Assembly (NCBI GenBank): GCA_937891825.1
Contig: CALAHN010000082.1
Coordinates: forward strand, 1 to 62,576
Direction: 5' to 3'
DNA: 62,576 nt
Source: an uncultured Alphaproteobacteria bacterium
GTDB lineage: Bacteria; Pseudomonadota; Alphaproteobacteria; Bin95
Of the stretch, positions 11,437-20,885 are shown one piece after another; the first letter of the stretch is position 1, and every line of letters begins with the position of its first letter. The position numbers and the translations under genes are program-made. The notes beneath the pieces were generated by a model that saw only the letters and a program-made list of their open reading frames with translations, searched no databases and was not told where the DNA came from.

Positions 11437-13340
11437 CGTCTCCCCAGGAAGATCGGCAGAGATTTACGCGGCGGGCGCTGTTGATCGGCGGCGTCAAGGC
11501 GGCGCTGTTCGCGGGGCTTGGCGCGCGGATGTATCAATTGCAGGTCCTGAAAGGCGAGCGTTACCAGATGCTCGCCGACGACAACCGCGTCAATGTGCAG
11601 TTTCTGGCGCCCCGCCGCGGCGTCATCCTGGACCGGTTCGGCCGGCCGCTCGCGCTCAACCGGCGGACATACCGGGTGCTGATCACGCCGGAGGCGGCGA
11701 AGGATCTGGACGCCGCGCTCGACAAGCTGCACGCCATCGTTCCGATCGCGCCGGAGGAGCGGGAGCGCATCCTGCGCCAGGCCGGCCGCAATGCGAAATT
11801 CGTCGCGGTCACGACCCACGAACATCTGGAATGGGAAGCGATCGCCCGGGTTTCCGCCCATATGCCGACCCTGCCCGGCGTCGATGTCGTCGAGATCAGC
11901 CAGCGGATCTATCCCGAAGCTGCGGCTTCGGCCCATCCCATCGGCTATGTCGGCCCGGTCGCCAAGGAGGAGCTGACGGGCGCGCCGGTTTTGAGCTTGC
12001 CCGATCTCAGGATCGGCAAGGCCGGCGTCGAGCGCGCCCACGATCTCGCGCTCAGGGGCGTCGCGGCCCAGTCGAAGGTGGAGGTCAATGCCGTCGGCCG
12101 CGTCGTCCGCGAGCTGGAGCGCGACCCCGGCGCCAGCGGCGAAACGCTGGTCTCCACGATCGACGCCAGACTGCAGCAATTCGTGCAGAACCGGATGGGC
12201 GAAGATACCGGCGGCGCCGTCGTCATGGACGTGGAGACCGGCGACGTGCTGGCGCTCGCCTCGAACCCGTCCTACGACCCGAACATCTTCACCCAGGGCC
12301 TGGACGAGGCTGCATGGACCGCGCTTTCGACCGACCCGGCGGCGCCGCTCAACAACAAGGCGATCGCCGGCCAGTACGCGCCTGGGTCCACCTTCAAGAT
12401 GATGGTGGCGCTGGCGGCGCTGGAGACAGGCGTCATCACGCCGCGGAAAGCGTTTCACTGCAATGGCGTCCACAAACTGGGCGCCGGGCGGTTCCATTGC
12501 TGGCGCCGGGGCGGGCACGGCTGGGTGGCGCTGCATGACGCCATCGCCCAATCCTGCGATGTGTTCTTCTACGAGATTTCCCGGAAAGTCGGCATCGACA
12601 AGATCGCGGAGATGTCCCGGCGCTTCGGTTTCGGCGCGCCGACAGGCATCGACCTGCCGTCGGAATCCAGCGGCCTGATGCCGACGAAGGACTGGAAGCG
12701 CGCGCGCTACAAGCAGGCGTGGCATATCGGCGAGACCCTGATCGCAGGCATCGGCCAGGGCTTCGTGCTCGCGACCCCCTTGCAGCTCGCCGTCATGACA
12801 GCCCGCCTGGCGAACGGCGGGCTGGCGGTCGAGCCGCGGGTGCTGCGGATGCAGGGCGACGCCGAATTGGCGACCCAGGCCCCGCGCATGGATGTGGCGG
12901 CCAGCCATCTCGCAGCCATCCGGGACGCGATGCGCGGCGTCATGACCGATTACGAAGGGACCGCGCGCAAGGCCCAGATCCCGGACCGCGCCTTGCGGAT
13001 GGGCGGCAAGACCGGCACCTCGCAGGTCCGGCGCATTACCCGGGAGGAGCGCCGGCGCGGCGTCATCAAAAACGAGGACCTGCCACGGAAGGAGCGGGAC
13101 CATTCGCTATTCGTCGGCTATGCGCCGCTCGACCGGCCGCGCTATGCCTGCGCCGTCGTGGTCGAGCATGGCGGCAGCGGCTCCCAGGTCGCGGCGCCGA
13201 TGGCCCGGGATATCCTGCTGGAAGCGCAGACGCGCCGTTCGGCCGATTGGCTGAAGGGCGCCGCCAATGACGGCGCCAGGGCGGAAGCGCCGTCCCACGC
13301 GCCCGACGCCGGATCGCGCCTCTTCCGGAGGCGCGGCTGA
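11433..13340 (+). CDS. mrdA: Penicillin-binding protein 2, peptidoglycan D,D-transpeptidase
   Basis: Class B PBP that cross-links lateral-wall peptidoglycan with RodA. The start chosen is the ATG at 11433, which forms ATGA with the mreD stop and follows GAGGAAGG; an ATG 24 bases earlier is possible. One N-terminal membrane anchor is present. In the 635-residue form the nucleophile is S319 in APGSTFK with K322, the SxD motif is SCD near 374, and KTGTSQVRR is the third motif. The periplasmic dimerisation domain begins VNVQFLAPRRGVILDR. Confidence 0.97.
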   Translation: MTSPQEDRQRFTRRALLIGGVKAALFAGLGARMYQLQVLKGERYQMLADDNRVNVQFLAPRRGVILDRFGRPLALNRRTYRVLITPEAAKDLDAALDKLHAIVPIAPEERERILRQAGRNAKFVAVTTHEHLEWEAIARVSAHMPTLPGVDVVEISQRIYPEAAASAHPIGYVGPVAKEELTGAPVLSLPDLRIGKAGVERAHDLALRGVAAQSKVEVNAVGRVVRELERDPGASGETLVSTIDARLQQFVQNRMGEDTGGAVVMDVETGDVLALASNPSYDPNIFTQGLDEAAWTALSTDPAAPLNNKAIAGQYAPGSTFKMMVALAALETGVITPRKAFHCNGVHKLGAGRFHCWRRGGHGWVALHDAIAQSCDVFFYEISRKVGIDKIAEMSRRFGFGAPTGIDLPSESSGLMPTKDWKRARYKQAWHIGETLIAGIGQGFVLATPLQLAVMTARLANGGLAVEPRVLRMQGDAELATQAPRMDVAASHLAAIRDAMRGVMTDYEGTARKAQIPDRALRMGGKTGTSQVRRITREERRRGVIKNEDLPRKERDHSLFVGYAPLDRPRYACAVVVEHGGSGSQVAAPMARDILLEAQTRRSADWLKGAANDGARAEAPSHAPDAGSRLFRRRG

Positions 13341-14512
13341 TGCAACGCTGGCGCGGCTCGGTCGCCGCCAATCGCCCGCTCGCCATCCCGCCGCCGCGCG
13401 CCGAAGAGGTCATCCTGCGCTTCATGCGGATCGACTGGCTGCTGGTGGCGGCGATCACGATGATCATGCTGATCGGCGCGGCCATGCTGTATTCGGCGGC
13501 CGGCGGCAGCGCCTCGCCCTGGGCGGGGCGGCACATCATCCGCTATTGCGTCGGTCTGATCGTCATGTTGAGCGTCGCCATGATTGGCGCGCGCCGCTGC
13601 TTCGCGCTCGCGTATCCAGGCTACGCGATCTGCTTCCTCCTGCTGATCGGCGTCGAGATTGCCGGCTCCGGCGCTGGCGCGACCCGCTGGATCGACCTTG
13701 GCTTCATGCGCTTGCAGCCGTCGGAACTGATGAAGATCGCGCTCGTCCTGGCGCTCGCCCGGCTGCTGCATGGCGCCGGACCGGATTCGACCGACCGCCT
13801 GTATGTGCTGGGCCCCGCCTTGCTGCTGATCCTGGCGCCGGCCGCGCTTGTCCTGAAGCAACCGGACCTTGGGACGGCCGTGCTGATCGTCGGCGGCGGC
13901 ACGGCGATTCTGTTCTTCGCGGGCGTCGCCTGGTGGAAATTCGGCCTGGCGGGCGCCGCCGGCGCGGCGATCCTGCCGGTGGCGTGGTCGCTGCTGCATG
14001 AGTATCAGCGGAACCGCATCCTCACCTTTCTCGAACCGGAGCGGGACCCCCTGGGGGCGGGATATCACATCCTGCAATCGATGATCGCGATGGGCTCCGG
14101 CGGGGCTTTCGGCAAAGGCTGGATGCAAGGCACCCAGGCGCATCTGTCCTTCCTGCCAGAAAAGCATACGGACTTCGTTTTCACCATGCTCGGCGAAGAG
14201 CTTGGGCTGGCGGGCGGCATTTTCGTGCTGATCCTGTTCGCCATTGTCATCGGCCGGCTTTACCGGATCGGCCTGAAGGCCGAATCCCGCTTTGGCCGGC
14301 TGACGGCGCTTGGCGTCGCCACGACGCTGTTCCTCTATGTCTTCATCAATATCGCCATGGTGATGGGCCTGGCGCCGGTGGTCGGCGTTCCCCTGCCCTT
14401 TGTCTCCTATGGCGGCACGGCGATGCTCACCCTGCAGATCGGCCTCGGCCTCGCGCTCGCCGTCGCGGTCGATCGGCGGGACCCGCTCGACGGACCGCGC
14501 CGGCTCAGTTGA
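13340..14512 (+). CDS. rodA: Rod shape-determining protein RodA (peptidoglycan glycosyltransferase)
   Basis: SEDS-family polymerase of lipid II in the elongasome. It is 390 residues with about ten membrane helices. Signature segments include [49 protein letters not shown] and [12 protein letters not shown]. Its ATG shares a base with the mrdA stop (TGATG), ending the operon. Confidence 0.97.
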   Translation: MQRWRGSVAANRPLAIPPPRAEEVILRFMRIDWLLVAAITMIMLIGAAMLYSAAGGSASPWAGRHIIRYCVGLIVMLSVAMIGARRCFALAYPGYAICFLLLIGVEIAGSGAGATRWIDLGFMRLQPSELMKIALVLALARLLHGAGPDSTDRLYVLGPALLLILAPAALVLKQPDLGTAVLIVGGGTAILFFAGVAWWKFGLAGAAGAAILPVAWSLLHEYQRNRILTFLEPERDPLGAGYHILQSMIAMGSGGAFGKGWMQGTQAHLSFLPEKHTDFVFTMLGEELGLAGGIFVLILFAIVIGRLYRIGLKAESRFGRLTALGVATTLFLYVFINIAMVMGLAPVVGVPLPFVSYGGTAMLTLQIGLGLALAVAVDRRDPLDGPRRLS

Positions 14513-14565
14513 TCTCGATCGGGAAGGTAGAGCATGATGGGCCTCTTCGGGGGAGGCTCAAACAT

Positions 14566-16194
14566 ATGAGCGACAAGACGTTCGACTTTATCGTCATAGG
14601 CGCAGGCTCTGCTGGATGCGCGATCGCAAACCGGCTTTCGGAAAGCGGCAAGCATCAGGTGCTCGTGCTGGAGGCCGGCGGCAAGGACAGGAATATCTGG
14701 ATCCATATTCCGGTGGGCTACGCCAAGACGCTGGATATGCCCGGCCTGAACTGGCGGTTCGATTCCGAGCCGGAAGCCCGCACCCATAACCGCAAGATCC
14801 CGATCCCCCGCGGCAAGGTGATCGGCGGCTCGTCCTCGATCAATGGCTTGCTCTATGTTCGCGGCCAGCATCAGGACTACGACCACTGGGCCCAGCTTGG
14901 CTGCTCCGGATGGTCGTTCGAGCAATGCCTGCCCTATTTCCGGAAATCGGAGAATTTCGAGCGCGGCGGCGATGCATTGCGCGGCGCCGGCGGCCCCTTG
15001 AACGTCATGGACATGCCGAGCCATCACGTCCTGCTCGACGCCTGGATCGACGCTGGCGAGCAGGCAGGCTATCCGCGCAATCCCGATTACAACGGCGCCA
15101 CCCAGGAAGGCTTCGGCTATTATCAGGTGACCCAGAAGAAGGGCCGCCGCTGGTCCGCCGCCAAGGCCTATCTGGCGCCGGCCCTGCAGCGCCCGAACGT
15201 GCGGCTGGAGACCGAAGCCCATGTCACGCGCCTGCTGTTCGAGGGCAAGCGCTGCATCGGCGTCGAGGTCAACCAGAAGGGCCAGATCCACCAGTTCAAG
15301 GCCGGGCGCGAGGTCGTGCTCTCGGCCGGCGCCATCCAGTCTCCGCAAATCCTGGAGCTTTCGGGCGTCGGCCAGGCCGACCTGCTGAAGGGCCTTGGCG
15401 TCGATGTCATCCATGACCTGCCGGGCGTCGGCGAGAACCATCACGACCATTATCTGTCCCGGCCGATGTGGCGGCTGACCAAGAACCTGTCGATCAACAA
15501 CGACAGCCGCGGCATTCGCCTCGTCGGCGAGGTGATGAAATATGCGTTCGCCCGGCGCGGCCTGCTGACCTTTCCCGCGGGCGTCGTCCACGGCTTCGTC
15601 AAGACCCGGCCGGAGCTCGAGACGCCGGATGTGCAGTTCCACATCGCCCATGCCTCGATCACCGACATCAAGACCCGCGCCCTGGAGAAGGAGCCGGGCA
15701 TGACCTGCGCGCCCTGCCAGTTGCGCCCGCAAAGCCGGGGCTTCGTCCACATCAAGTCGGCGGACCCGATGGCGCCGCCCCGGATCGTCTGTAATTTCCT
15801 GAAGGAATACGAGGATCAGCAGGCGATGATCGGCGGCCTGAAGATCGCGCGCGAGCTGGTGATGCAGCCGGCGCTCGCGCCCTATGTGAAATTCGAGATC
15901 ACGCCCGGCGACGACTGCCAGAGCGACGACGAACTGCTGGATTTCGCGCTACGCACCGGCGCGACGGTCTATCATCCCGTCGGCGCCTGCAAGATGGGAC
16001 CGGACGGCGACCGCATGGCTGTCGTCGATCCGCGCCTCCGGGTGCGCGGCATCGAGGGGCTGCGCGTCGCCGACGGCTCGATCATGCCGCAACTGGTCTC
16101 GGGCAACACCAACGCCCCGATCATCATGATCGGCGAAAAGGCCGCCGCCATGATGCTGGAGGATGCCGCAGCGACGAGCCGGGCCGCCGCCTAG
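14566..16194 (+). CDS. GMC-family FAD oxidoreductase (choline/alcohol dehydrogenase-like)
   Basis: Flavoprotein that oxidises an alcohol; substrate unknown. The ATG at 14566 is chosen because GGGGGAGG lies 9 bases upstream and the dinucleotide fold begins at once ([20 protein letters not shown]); an upstream ATG at 14509 overlaps rodA but lacks this. The 542-residue chain has the GMC signature [15 protein letters not shown], the C-terminal catalytic HPVGACKMG and the SGNTNAP loop. The TAG stop is the first codon of a dispersed palindromic repeat. Confidence 0.93.
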   Translation: MSDKTFDFIVIGAGSAGCAIANRLSESGKHQVLVLEAGGKDRNIWIHIPVGYAKTLDMPGLNWRFDSEPEARTHNRKIPIPRGKVIGGSSSINGLLYVRGQHQDYDHWAQLGCSGWSFEQCLPYFRKSENFERGGDALRGAGGPLNVMDMPSHHVLLDAWIDAGEQAGYPRNPDYNGATQEGFGYYQVTQKKGRRWSAAKAYLAPALQRPNVRLETEAHVTRLLFEGKRCIGVEVNQKGQIHQFKAGREVVLSAGAIQSPQILELSGVGQADLLKGLGVDVIHDLPGVGENHHDHYLSRPMWRLTKNLSINNDSRGIRLVGEVMKYAFARRGLLTFPAGVVHGFVKTRPELETPDVQFHIAHASITDIKTRALEKEPGMTCAPCQLRPQSRGFVHIKSADPMAPPRIVCNFLKEYEDQQAMIGGLKIARELVMQPALAPYVKFEITPGDDCQSDDELLDFALRTGATVYHPVGACKMGPDGDRMAVVDPRLRVRGIEGLRVADGSIMPQLVSGNTNAPIIMIGEKAAAMMLEDAAATSRAAA

Positions 16195-16243
16195 ATCAAA
16201 CCAATCTTAGTGCATGGCGCGTCCACTTGGACGCGCCATGCTC
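16192..16243 (+). repeat. Dispersed palindromic repeat, copy A (short form)
   Basis: TAGATCAAACCAATCTTAG is followed by a perfect 14-base-pair hairpin GCATGGCGCGTCCA / TGGACGCGCCATGC with a CT loop. It matches the reverse complement of copy B with the central portion deleted. It lies between two convergent genes, and its leading TAG is the stop codon of the GMC oxidoreductase. It probably also serves as a bidirectional terminator. Confidence 0.8.
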
Positions 16244-16252
16244 AAGCAAGCG

Positions 16253-17443
16253 TCAGGCGGCGGGCGGCCGCTTTTCGCTTCGCCGCACGGCTTCCGCGAC
16301 CGCCAGCGCGGCGGCCACGTCGCTGGCGTCATTGAAGAGATGGAATGCGAAGCGGAGGGCGCCGCGCCGGGCCGAATGCCGGACGCCCGCTTCGTCCAGC
16401 GCCGCGGAGAGCCGCTGCAACGCCGGATCGCCGACGGCATAGAGATCGCCGTCCGCGATCGCGCCCAGCGTCACGAGTTGGCTTTGGGGCTGGCCGAAGG
16501 GGTCCCGGTTGACCGGCCAGGCGAGCGCGCTGAGGCCCCGCGCCAGATCGTCCGCCAAGTGCATGACATGGGCCTCGATCGCTGCCGGACCGGCGGCGAG
16601 CAGCAGGTCGAGCGACGCGGCCGCAATCGCCGATGAGGCGAAGGCATGGCCCGTTTCGAACCGGCGCGCGCCCACGGTCTCGGCCCAGTCGAAGCCGGAC
16701 GCCGCCGGATGCGCGCCCGGGTCCCGATACCCGGCCGTCGCGACGAAGGTCGCAGCCAACCGATCGGCCCATTTGGGCGCTAGATACAGAAAGCCCTGAC
16801 CGTAGACGCCGAGCAGATATTTGTGGGTCGAGGTCGCCAGCGCGTCGACGCCCATCGCGCCGACATCGGTCTGGAGCACGCCGACGGACTGGGTCGCGTC
16901 GACCAGCAGCAGCGCGTTATGGCGCTTCGCGGCGGCGGCGATCGGGGCGAGGTCGGTGCGGAAGCCCGGCATGAAAGTGACGGTCGAGACCGCGACGGCG
17001 CGCGTCCGGCTATCGACCGCCGCAGCGACGGCGTCGGCGTCGATCGCTTGGCGGTCGGGCGCGATCAGCCGGAGTTCGACGCCCTTCGCCCGGAGCGCCA
17101 GCCAGGGCGTGATGTTCGCCGGATGCTCCAGCACGCCGCAGAGCACGACATTGTCGCCCGGCGCCGCGCCCAATCCGGCGGCGACGATGTTGACGCCCTC
17201 GGTCGCATTCTTGGTGAAGGCGATGTCGGAGACGTCGGCCCGGATCAGCGCCGCGAACCCGGCCCGCGCCCGGTCCAGCCCATCCCGCCAAAGCGCGTTC
17301 GAGCGGGCATTGACCTCCGCATCCGCCAGAAACGCCTGGGCGGCCTGGCTGCTCGACCGCGGCAGCGGCCCGGTCGACGCCGTGTCGAGATAGGTCCAGC
17401 GCGCCGTCGCCGGAAAATTCTGGCGGATCCGGGCCGTATCCAT
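16253..17443 (-). CDS. Class V aminotransferase-fold PLP enzyme (kynureninase/cysteine-desulfurase-like)
   Basis: Fold-type I PLP enzyme of 396 residues; reaction not determined. The PLP lysine is K208 in STHKYLLGVYGQGF, the ring-binding aspartate is D182 in LLLVDATQSVG, and FTKNATEGVNIVA forms the phosphate cup. It resembles the isopenicillin-N-epimerase/kynureninase branch more than IscS, because the desulfurase Cys loop is absent. Last gene of a five-gene operon, 2 bases after a RidA-like gene; PLP enzymes that release enamines often sit beside Rid proteins. Confidence 0.85.
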   Translation of the reverse strand: MDTARIRQNFPATARWTYLDTASTGPLPRSSSQAAQAFLADAEVNARSNALWRDGLDRARAGFAALIRADVSDIAFTKNATEGVNIVAAGLGAAPGDNVVLCGVLEHPANITPWLALRAKGVELRLIAPDRQAIDADAVAAAVDSRTRAVAVSTVTFMPGFRTDLAPIAAAAKRHNALLLVDATQSVGVLQTDVGAMGVDALATSTHKYLLGVYGQGFLYLAPKWADRLAATFVATAGYRDPGAHPAASGFDWAETVGARRFETGHAFASSAIAAASLDLLLAAGPAAIEAHVMHLADDLARGLSALAWPVNRDPFGQPQSQLVTLGAIADGDLYAVGDPALQRLSAALDEAGVRHSARRGALRFAFHLFNDASDVAAALAVAEAVRRSEKRPPAA

Positions 17444-17444
17444 A

Positions 17445-17843
17445 TCAGCCCTTGGAGGCGCCGATATGGGCGACAGCCTCGATCTCGACGGTCAATGCCG
17501 GCTCGGCGAGCTTCGAGATCTCGACCAGGGTCGAGGCCGGGAAGTCGCCGGAGAAGAACTCCGCCCGGGCGCGCCAGACCTGTTCGCGCCGACGGATGTC
17601 GGTCACGAAGATCGTCACCTTCACGACATCGGACATCTGGCCGCCGGCCGCTTCAACGAGGCCCTTGATCTTGCCGAAGATGATCCTGGCCTGCTGGTAA
17701 TCGTCGAGCGGGCCTTCAGCTTCGGGCACGCGGGCGACCTGGCCCGCGATATAGGCGATGCCACCCGCGACGAGGCAGTTCGACCAGGTTTTCGGCTGAG
17801 GCTCCGGCGCCGCCGGCGATGTCGCCCGTTTGATGCCAGTCAT
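17445..17843 (-). CDS. RidA/YjgF family protein
   Basis: Small trimeric protein, 132 residues, of the reactive-intermediate deaminase superfamily. Family features are SGQVAR-like AGQVARVPEAEGPLDDY and VVKVTIFVTDI. In canonical RidA an arginine follows the Pro-Ala step before the last strands; here the segment is FPASTLVEIS with Ser104 there. It may therefore not be an imine deaminase and could act as a Rid-fold enzyme of another subfamily within this operon. Confidence 0.85.
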   Translation of the reverse strand: MTGIKRATSPAAPEPQPKTWSNCLVAGGIAYIAGQVARVPEAEGPLDDYQQARIIFGKIKGLVEAAGGQMSDVVKVTIFVTDIRRREQVWRARAEFFSGDFPASTLVEISKLAEPALTVEIEAVAHIGASKG

Positions 17844-17859
17844 GATGGTTTCTCCCTTG

Positions 17860-18618
17860 TCAGATCACGAGGTTGATGATGGTCGTCTGCTCCAGCGTAT
17901 CGCCGTACCAGGCGGAAATCGCAGCTTCGCGCTCGCCCAGATATTTCGGCTTGCCCCGATCGTCGAGCGCCATCGGCAAATCATGGCCCGGCACGACGAT
18001 GCCGCCGGGCCGGGCGGTCCAGAGGTCCCAGATCATTGCGATCGACGCCCTGCTGATCGCCGCGTCATAGGTCATGTCGGTTTCGCGGCTGATCAATTCG
18101 ACCCGGTTCTTGGCGGCGTCGCCTGTGAAGATCACGTCATGCTCCGGCCCCGCCAGCTTGAAGGCGACGCAGCCGGGCGTGTGGCCGGGGGCCAGATGCA
18201 TGGTGATCCCGGGAAAGACTTCGTCGCCATCCTCGGCGCGCGCCAGGCTCGGCATCAGGTTCAGTTCCCTGACATAGAGCTCCGGCACCGGCGTTTCGCC
18301 CCAGGGCACGGTCAGGGCCCAGTCCATCTCGACCTTCGCGATGACGGTCCTCGCCTTGGGGAACAGCACCCAGTTGAGCGCATGGTCGTAGTGGGAATGG
18401 GTCAACAGCACGTCGGTCACGTCGCCGGGCTTCAGACCACGCTCCGCCAATGCGGCGAGCAACAGCTTCCTGTGGCCGAAGGCGCCGACGTCGATCAATG
18501 CCAACCGGTCGCCGTGGCGGATCAGCACGATGGAGCTCCACCCAAGCGCCCCATGGCAGACGGACTTGCCGGGAAAGCCGGTCACCAGAATGTCGATTGC
18601 GTAGCCGCTGACCTGCAT
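17860..18618 (-). CDS. Metallo-beta-lactamase-fold hydrolase (lactonase-like)
   Basis: Dinuclear-metal hydrolase of 252 residues. The metal motif HSHYDH is at 74-79, with a further His in LAPGHTPG, Asp in FTGDAAKN and His in VVPGHD. General layout is close to N-acyl-homoserine-lactone lactonases, but the context is catabolic, so another lactone or thioester is as likely. It sits between cyclase (8-base gap) and RidA-like genes. Confidence 0.86.
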   Translation of the reverse strand: MQVSGYAIDILVTGFPGKSVCHGALGWSSIVLIRHGDRLALIDVGAFGHRKLLLAALAERGLKPGDVTDVLLTHSHYDHALNWVLFPKARTVIAKVEMDWALTVPWGETPVPELYVRELNLMPSLARAEDGDEVFPGITMHLAPGHTPGCVAFKLAGPEHDVIFTGDAAKNRVELISRETDMTYDAAISRASIAMIWDLWTARPGGIVVPGHDLPMALDDRGKPKYLGEREAAISAWYGDTLEQTTIINLVI

Positions 18619-18625
18619 GCCCGGA

Positions 18626-19300
18626 TCAATCCTCTTCGATGGCGATGATGCGCGACGGCGCGCCGTCGGCGTCCGGCACCTTGAGCGGCAGCGCGTAGAC
18701 CATGCAGCGGGCGCCCTGGATGGCGCTCATGTTGCAGAGATATTCCATCATGATGACGCCGCGCTTCAAGAGGATCATGTGGGTCACGTTTTCCTCGACA
18801 GCCGGCGTGCGGTCGCCGAGCACGAGATTGCGGATGCAATAATCCTGCGGAAAATCGTAGCCGATCGCCTTGATGCCGCGCCCGTAGAGCCATTCGGCCG
18901 CGTCCGCCTCGACCCAGGGCGCGCGCGTCCAGAATTCCGGCGTCTCGATGCTTTCCTGAAGGTCCCAGCGGGCGCGCAGCAGCACGATATCGCCTTCGCG
19001 GATATGCGCCCCCGCCGCCGCTACATCCGCCTCCCGGATCGGCGCATTCGCGCCTACGCCGGAGATATCGACCACGGCGGCCGGGCCGATGGTCTGCTCC
19101 AGCTTCAAACTGTCGGTCGTGTAGCCTTCGGGATCGAAATGCCGGGGCGCGTCCATGTGGGTGAAGGCATGGCAGGAGACGCTGATCCGCGTCGCCTGGG
19201 CGAAGTCGCCCCTGGCGAAGCTTTTGGACAGGGTCTGCTCCGTCGGCCAGCGGAAATGGCCGGCGCGGATCGGCGTCGAAAGGTCGATGATGCGCGGCAT
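18626..19300 (-). CDS. Cyclase family protein (kynurenine formamidase-like)
   Basis: Metal-dependent amide/ester hydrolase of 224 residues. The cyclase motif is H44-x3-H48-x-D50-A-P-x-H54 in SCHAFTHMDAPRHF; the usual Gly before Thr is Phe here. GGGAGG lies at good spacing before the ATG. With a PLP enzyme of the kynureninase type in the same operon, hydrolysis of an N-formyl or lactone group followed by PLP cleavage is an attractive inference, but no tryptophan dioxygenase is present. Confidence 0.86.
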   Translation of the reverse strand: MPRIIDLSTPIRAGHFRWPTEQTLSKSFARGDFAQATRISVSCHAFTHMDAPRHFDPEGYTTDSLKLEQTIGPAAVVDISGVGANAPIREADVAAAGAHIREGDIVLLRARWDLQESIETPEFWTRAPWVEADAAEWLYGRGIKAIGYDFPQDYCIRNLVLGDRTPAVEENVTHMILLKRGVIMMEYLCNMSAIQGARCMVYALPLKVPDADGAPSRIIAIEED

Positions 19301-19327
19301 AGGCGCCTCCCGCTGATAGGCCGGGCG

Positions 19328-20185
19328 CTAGGCGCGGCCGTAGATCACGGCTTCCTGGTCGGGCGGCACATAGAAGAAATCGCCCGGCCGCCAATCATGG
19401 CCGAGGTCGCCGAGGAGGCGGCGCTGGCGCGGCGTGCAGCGGTCGAAATACTGCGTCGGCGTCGCGCCGAAATCATAGGCGCGCAGGAAAAGCTGGCAGT
19501 AATTGTAGAGCAGCGTCTTCCGCGCCTTGCCGGAATGGTTCGGGGCCGGCCCATGCCAGAGGGCGTGCGGAAAGAGGAAACAATCGCCGGCCTTGCCCTT
19601 CAACTGCACGCAGCCGGGGCTATGCGGACCGAGCGGCGGATCGCGGTCGGCTGGAAACGGCCGAAAATGGCTGCCGGGATAGACCGTGAAGGCGCCGGCG
19701 TCGTCGTCCGTCACGTCAGACAGGAGATACAGCGCCTTCATGGCGAGCGGCCGGCTGGTCTCGGTCACGCGAATGCGCCGGAGCGCCTCGCCGCCGTCCG
19801 TATGGGTGTAGCCCGGGAAATCCCGGGTCGACGGGCGCACGATCGCCTGGGACATGCTGAACAGGATATCCGGCCCCATGATATCGACGACGAGATCGAA
19901 GACCTCTGGCCGGTCGATCAGGTCGATGAAGCGCTGGCCGTAGGGCAGCACATCGCGCCGGTCCATGAAAGCTTCCGGGTCGAGGTCCGGGTTCCGCTCG
20001 ACCCACCCGTAATGCCCGCGCGGCAGCATGCCCGACATCGGCTCCCAGCCGGGCCTGGCGCGAAGCGCGTCGATATCGCCCGCGAGGGCTGCGACCTCGT
20101 CCGCGTCGAAGATGCCGGGCAGATGCAGATAGCCGTCGATGGCCCAGCAGTCCTTCTGGTCCTGGGTCAGCTTGCGCATGTTCAT
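19328..20185 (-). CDS. Phytanoyl-CoA dioxygenase (PhyH) family protein
   Basis: Fe(II)/2-oxoglutarate-dependent oxygenase, 285 residues, first gene of the minus-strand operon. Iron ligands are expected from the HxD in YTHTDGG and the distal His in FPHALWHGPAP; SGKARKTLLYNY would supply the 2-oxoglutarate arginine. GGAGG sits 9 bases before the first ATG. Members hydroxylate many small molecules, so the substrate cannot be named. Confidence 0.88.
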   Translation of the reverse strand: MNMRKLTQDQKDCWAIDGYLHLPGIFDADEVAALAGDIDALRARPGWEPMSGMLPRGHYGWVERNPDLDPEAFMDRRDVLPYGQRFIDLIDRPEVFDLVVDIMGPDILFSMSQAIVRPSTRDFPGYTHTDGGEALRRIRVTETSRPLAMKALYLLSDVTDDDAGAFTVYPGSHFRPFPADRDPPLGPHSPGCVQLKGKAGDCFLFPHALWHGPAPNHSGKARKTLLYNYCQLFLRAYDFGATPTQYFDRCTPRQRRLLGDLGHDWRPGDFFYVPPDQEAVIYGRA

Positions 20186-20507
20186 GGGCGCGATCCTCCA
20201 TCTCGGCGCTGTCTATGCCGCACCGTTTCAGCGTTCAGCCTAATCGGCCCGCGCGCGCTGCGCCAGCCCTTGCCGCGCCGTCGATCTGGCGTCGAAAACT
20301 CGCACAAATTCGCCGTTTTTCTAATGTTTCAGGGCTGGCTATTTTTCCGCTTGCAGATTATTCTGAAGTTGCTCATATAGCGTTCGCCCCAAGGGGCTGG
20401 AGCGCAAGACCGGCTGAGCCGTCTCCCCAACCTCCTATCCGAAAGGCGTGTTGCGGCTCGCCGCACACCTCGATTTCGCATTTCAACGGGAGGAGGATCC
20501 ATCCCCG
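20186..20507 (+). promoter_or_regulatory. Divergent intergenic region and structured leader of the AdoMetDC-like gene
   Basis: 322 bases between divergent genes. The part near 20290-20385 is AT-richer than its surroundings and includes TTGCAG (20351-20356) followed 17 bases later by CATATAG, a weak promoter candidate. After it the leader has short helices, best at 20444-20470, where AGGCGTGTTGCGGC folds back on GCCGCACACCT with two bulges. GGGAGGAGG precedes the ATG at 20508. No known riboswitch was recognised. Confidence 0.4.
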
Positions 20508-20885
20508 ATGCCTTACAAGAGAATTCTGGTCGACGGCGTCAAGCATTACGGCAAGCACGTTATTCTCACCGCAGGCGGCTGTAACCCGGCCCTGCTGGAA
20601 AAGTCGAAGATCGCCGAGTTCTGCAAGGACATGGTCGTTCGCATCGACATGGTTCCCTTTGGCGAGCCCTTCGTCGAACGCTTTGGCGGCGGCGACGAGG
20701 TCGGCATCTCGGCCGTGCAGCTCATCCAGACGAGCGCCATCACGATTCACACCAATGACGAAGCGCGCGACATGTATCTCGACGTGTTCTCGTGCAAGGA
20801 CTTCGACGCCGCGACCGTGATCAAGACGGTCGAGGACTGGTTCTCCCCGAAGTCCATCGTCAGCGAAACGCTGCTGCGCAAGTGA
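20508..20885 (+). CDS. S-adenosylmethionine decarboxylase-like (SpeH-fold) protein
   Basis: 125-residue protein of the bacterial AdoMetDC size and fold. Enzymes of this family self-cleave at a Ser to make a pyruvoyl group. Here the segment is T75-S76-A77 followed by ITIHT, where classical SpeH has Glu-Ser-His. The processing His (H81) and the catalytic Cys (C96 in DVFSCKDF) are kept. It may thus process but use a different substrate, or be non-catalytic; some SpeH homologues are known to have become arginine or ornithine decarboxylases. No spermidine synthase is nearby. The start at MPYKRILVDG follows GGGAGGAGG. Its stop overlaps the next gene's GTG. Confidence 0.8.
   Translation: MPYKRILVDGVKHYGKHVILTAGGCNPALLEKSKIAEFCKDMVVRIDMVPFGEPFVERFGGGDEVGISAVQLIQTSAITIHTNDEARDMYLDVFSCKDFDAATVIKTVEDWFSPKSIVSETLLRK

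Noticed and set aside
14513-14560. TAGAGCATG and a GCCTC-GGAGGC hairpin as a fifth repeat copy
   Set aside because: Only nine bases match the family and neither of the two long hairpins is present.
20385-20507. SAM riboswitch upstream of the AdoMetDC-like gene
   Set aside because: None of the SAM-I, SAM-II or SAM/SAH core sequences could be found by eye; only generic helices are seen.
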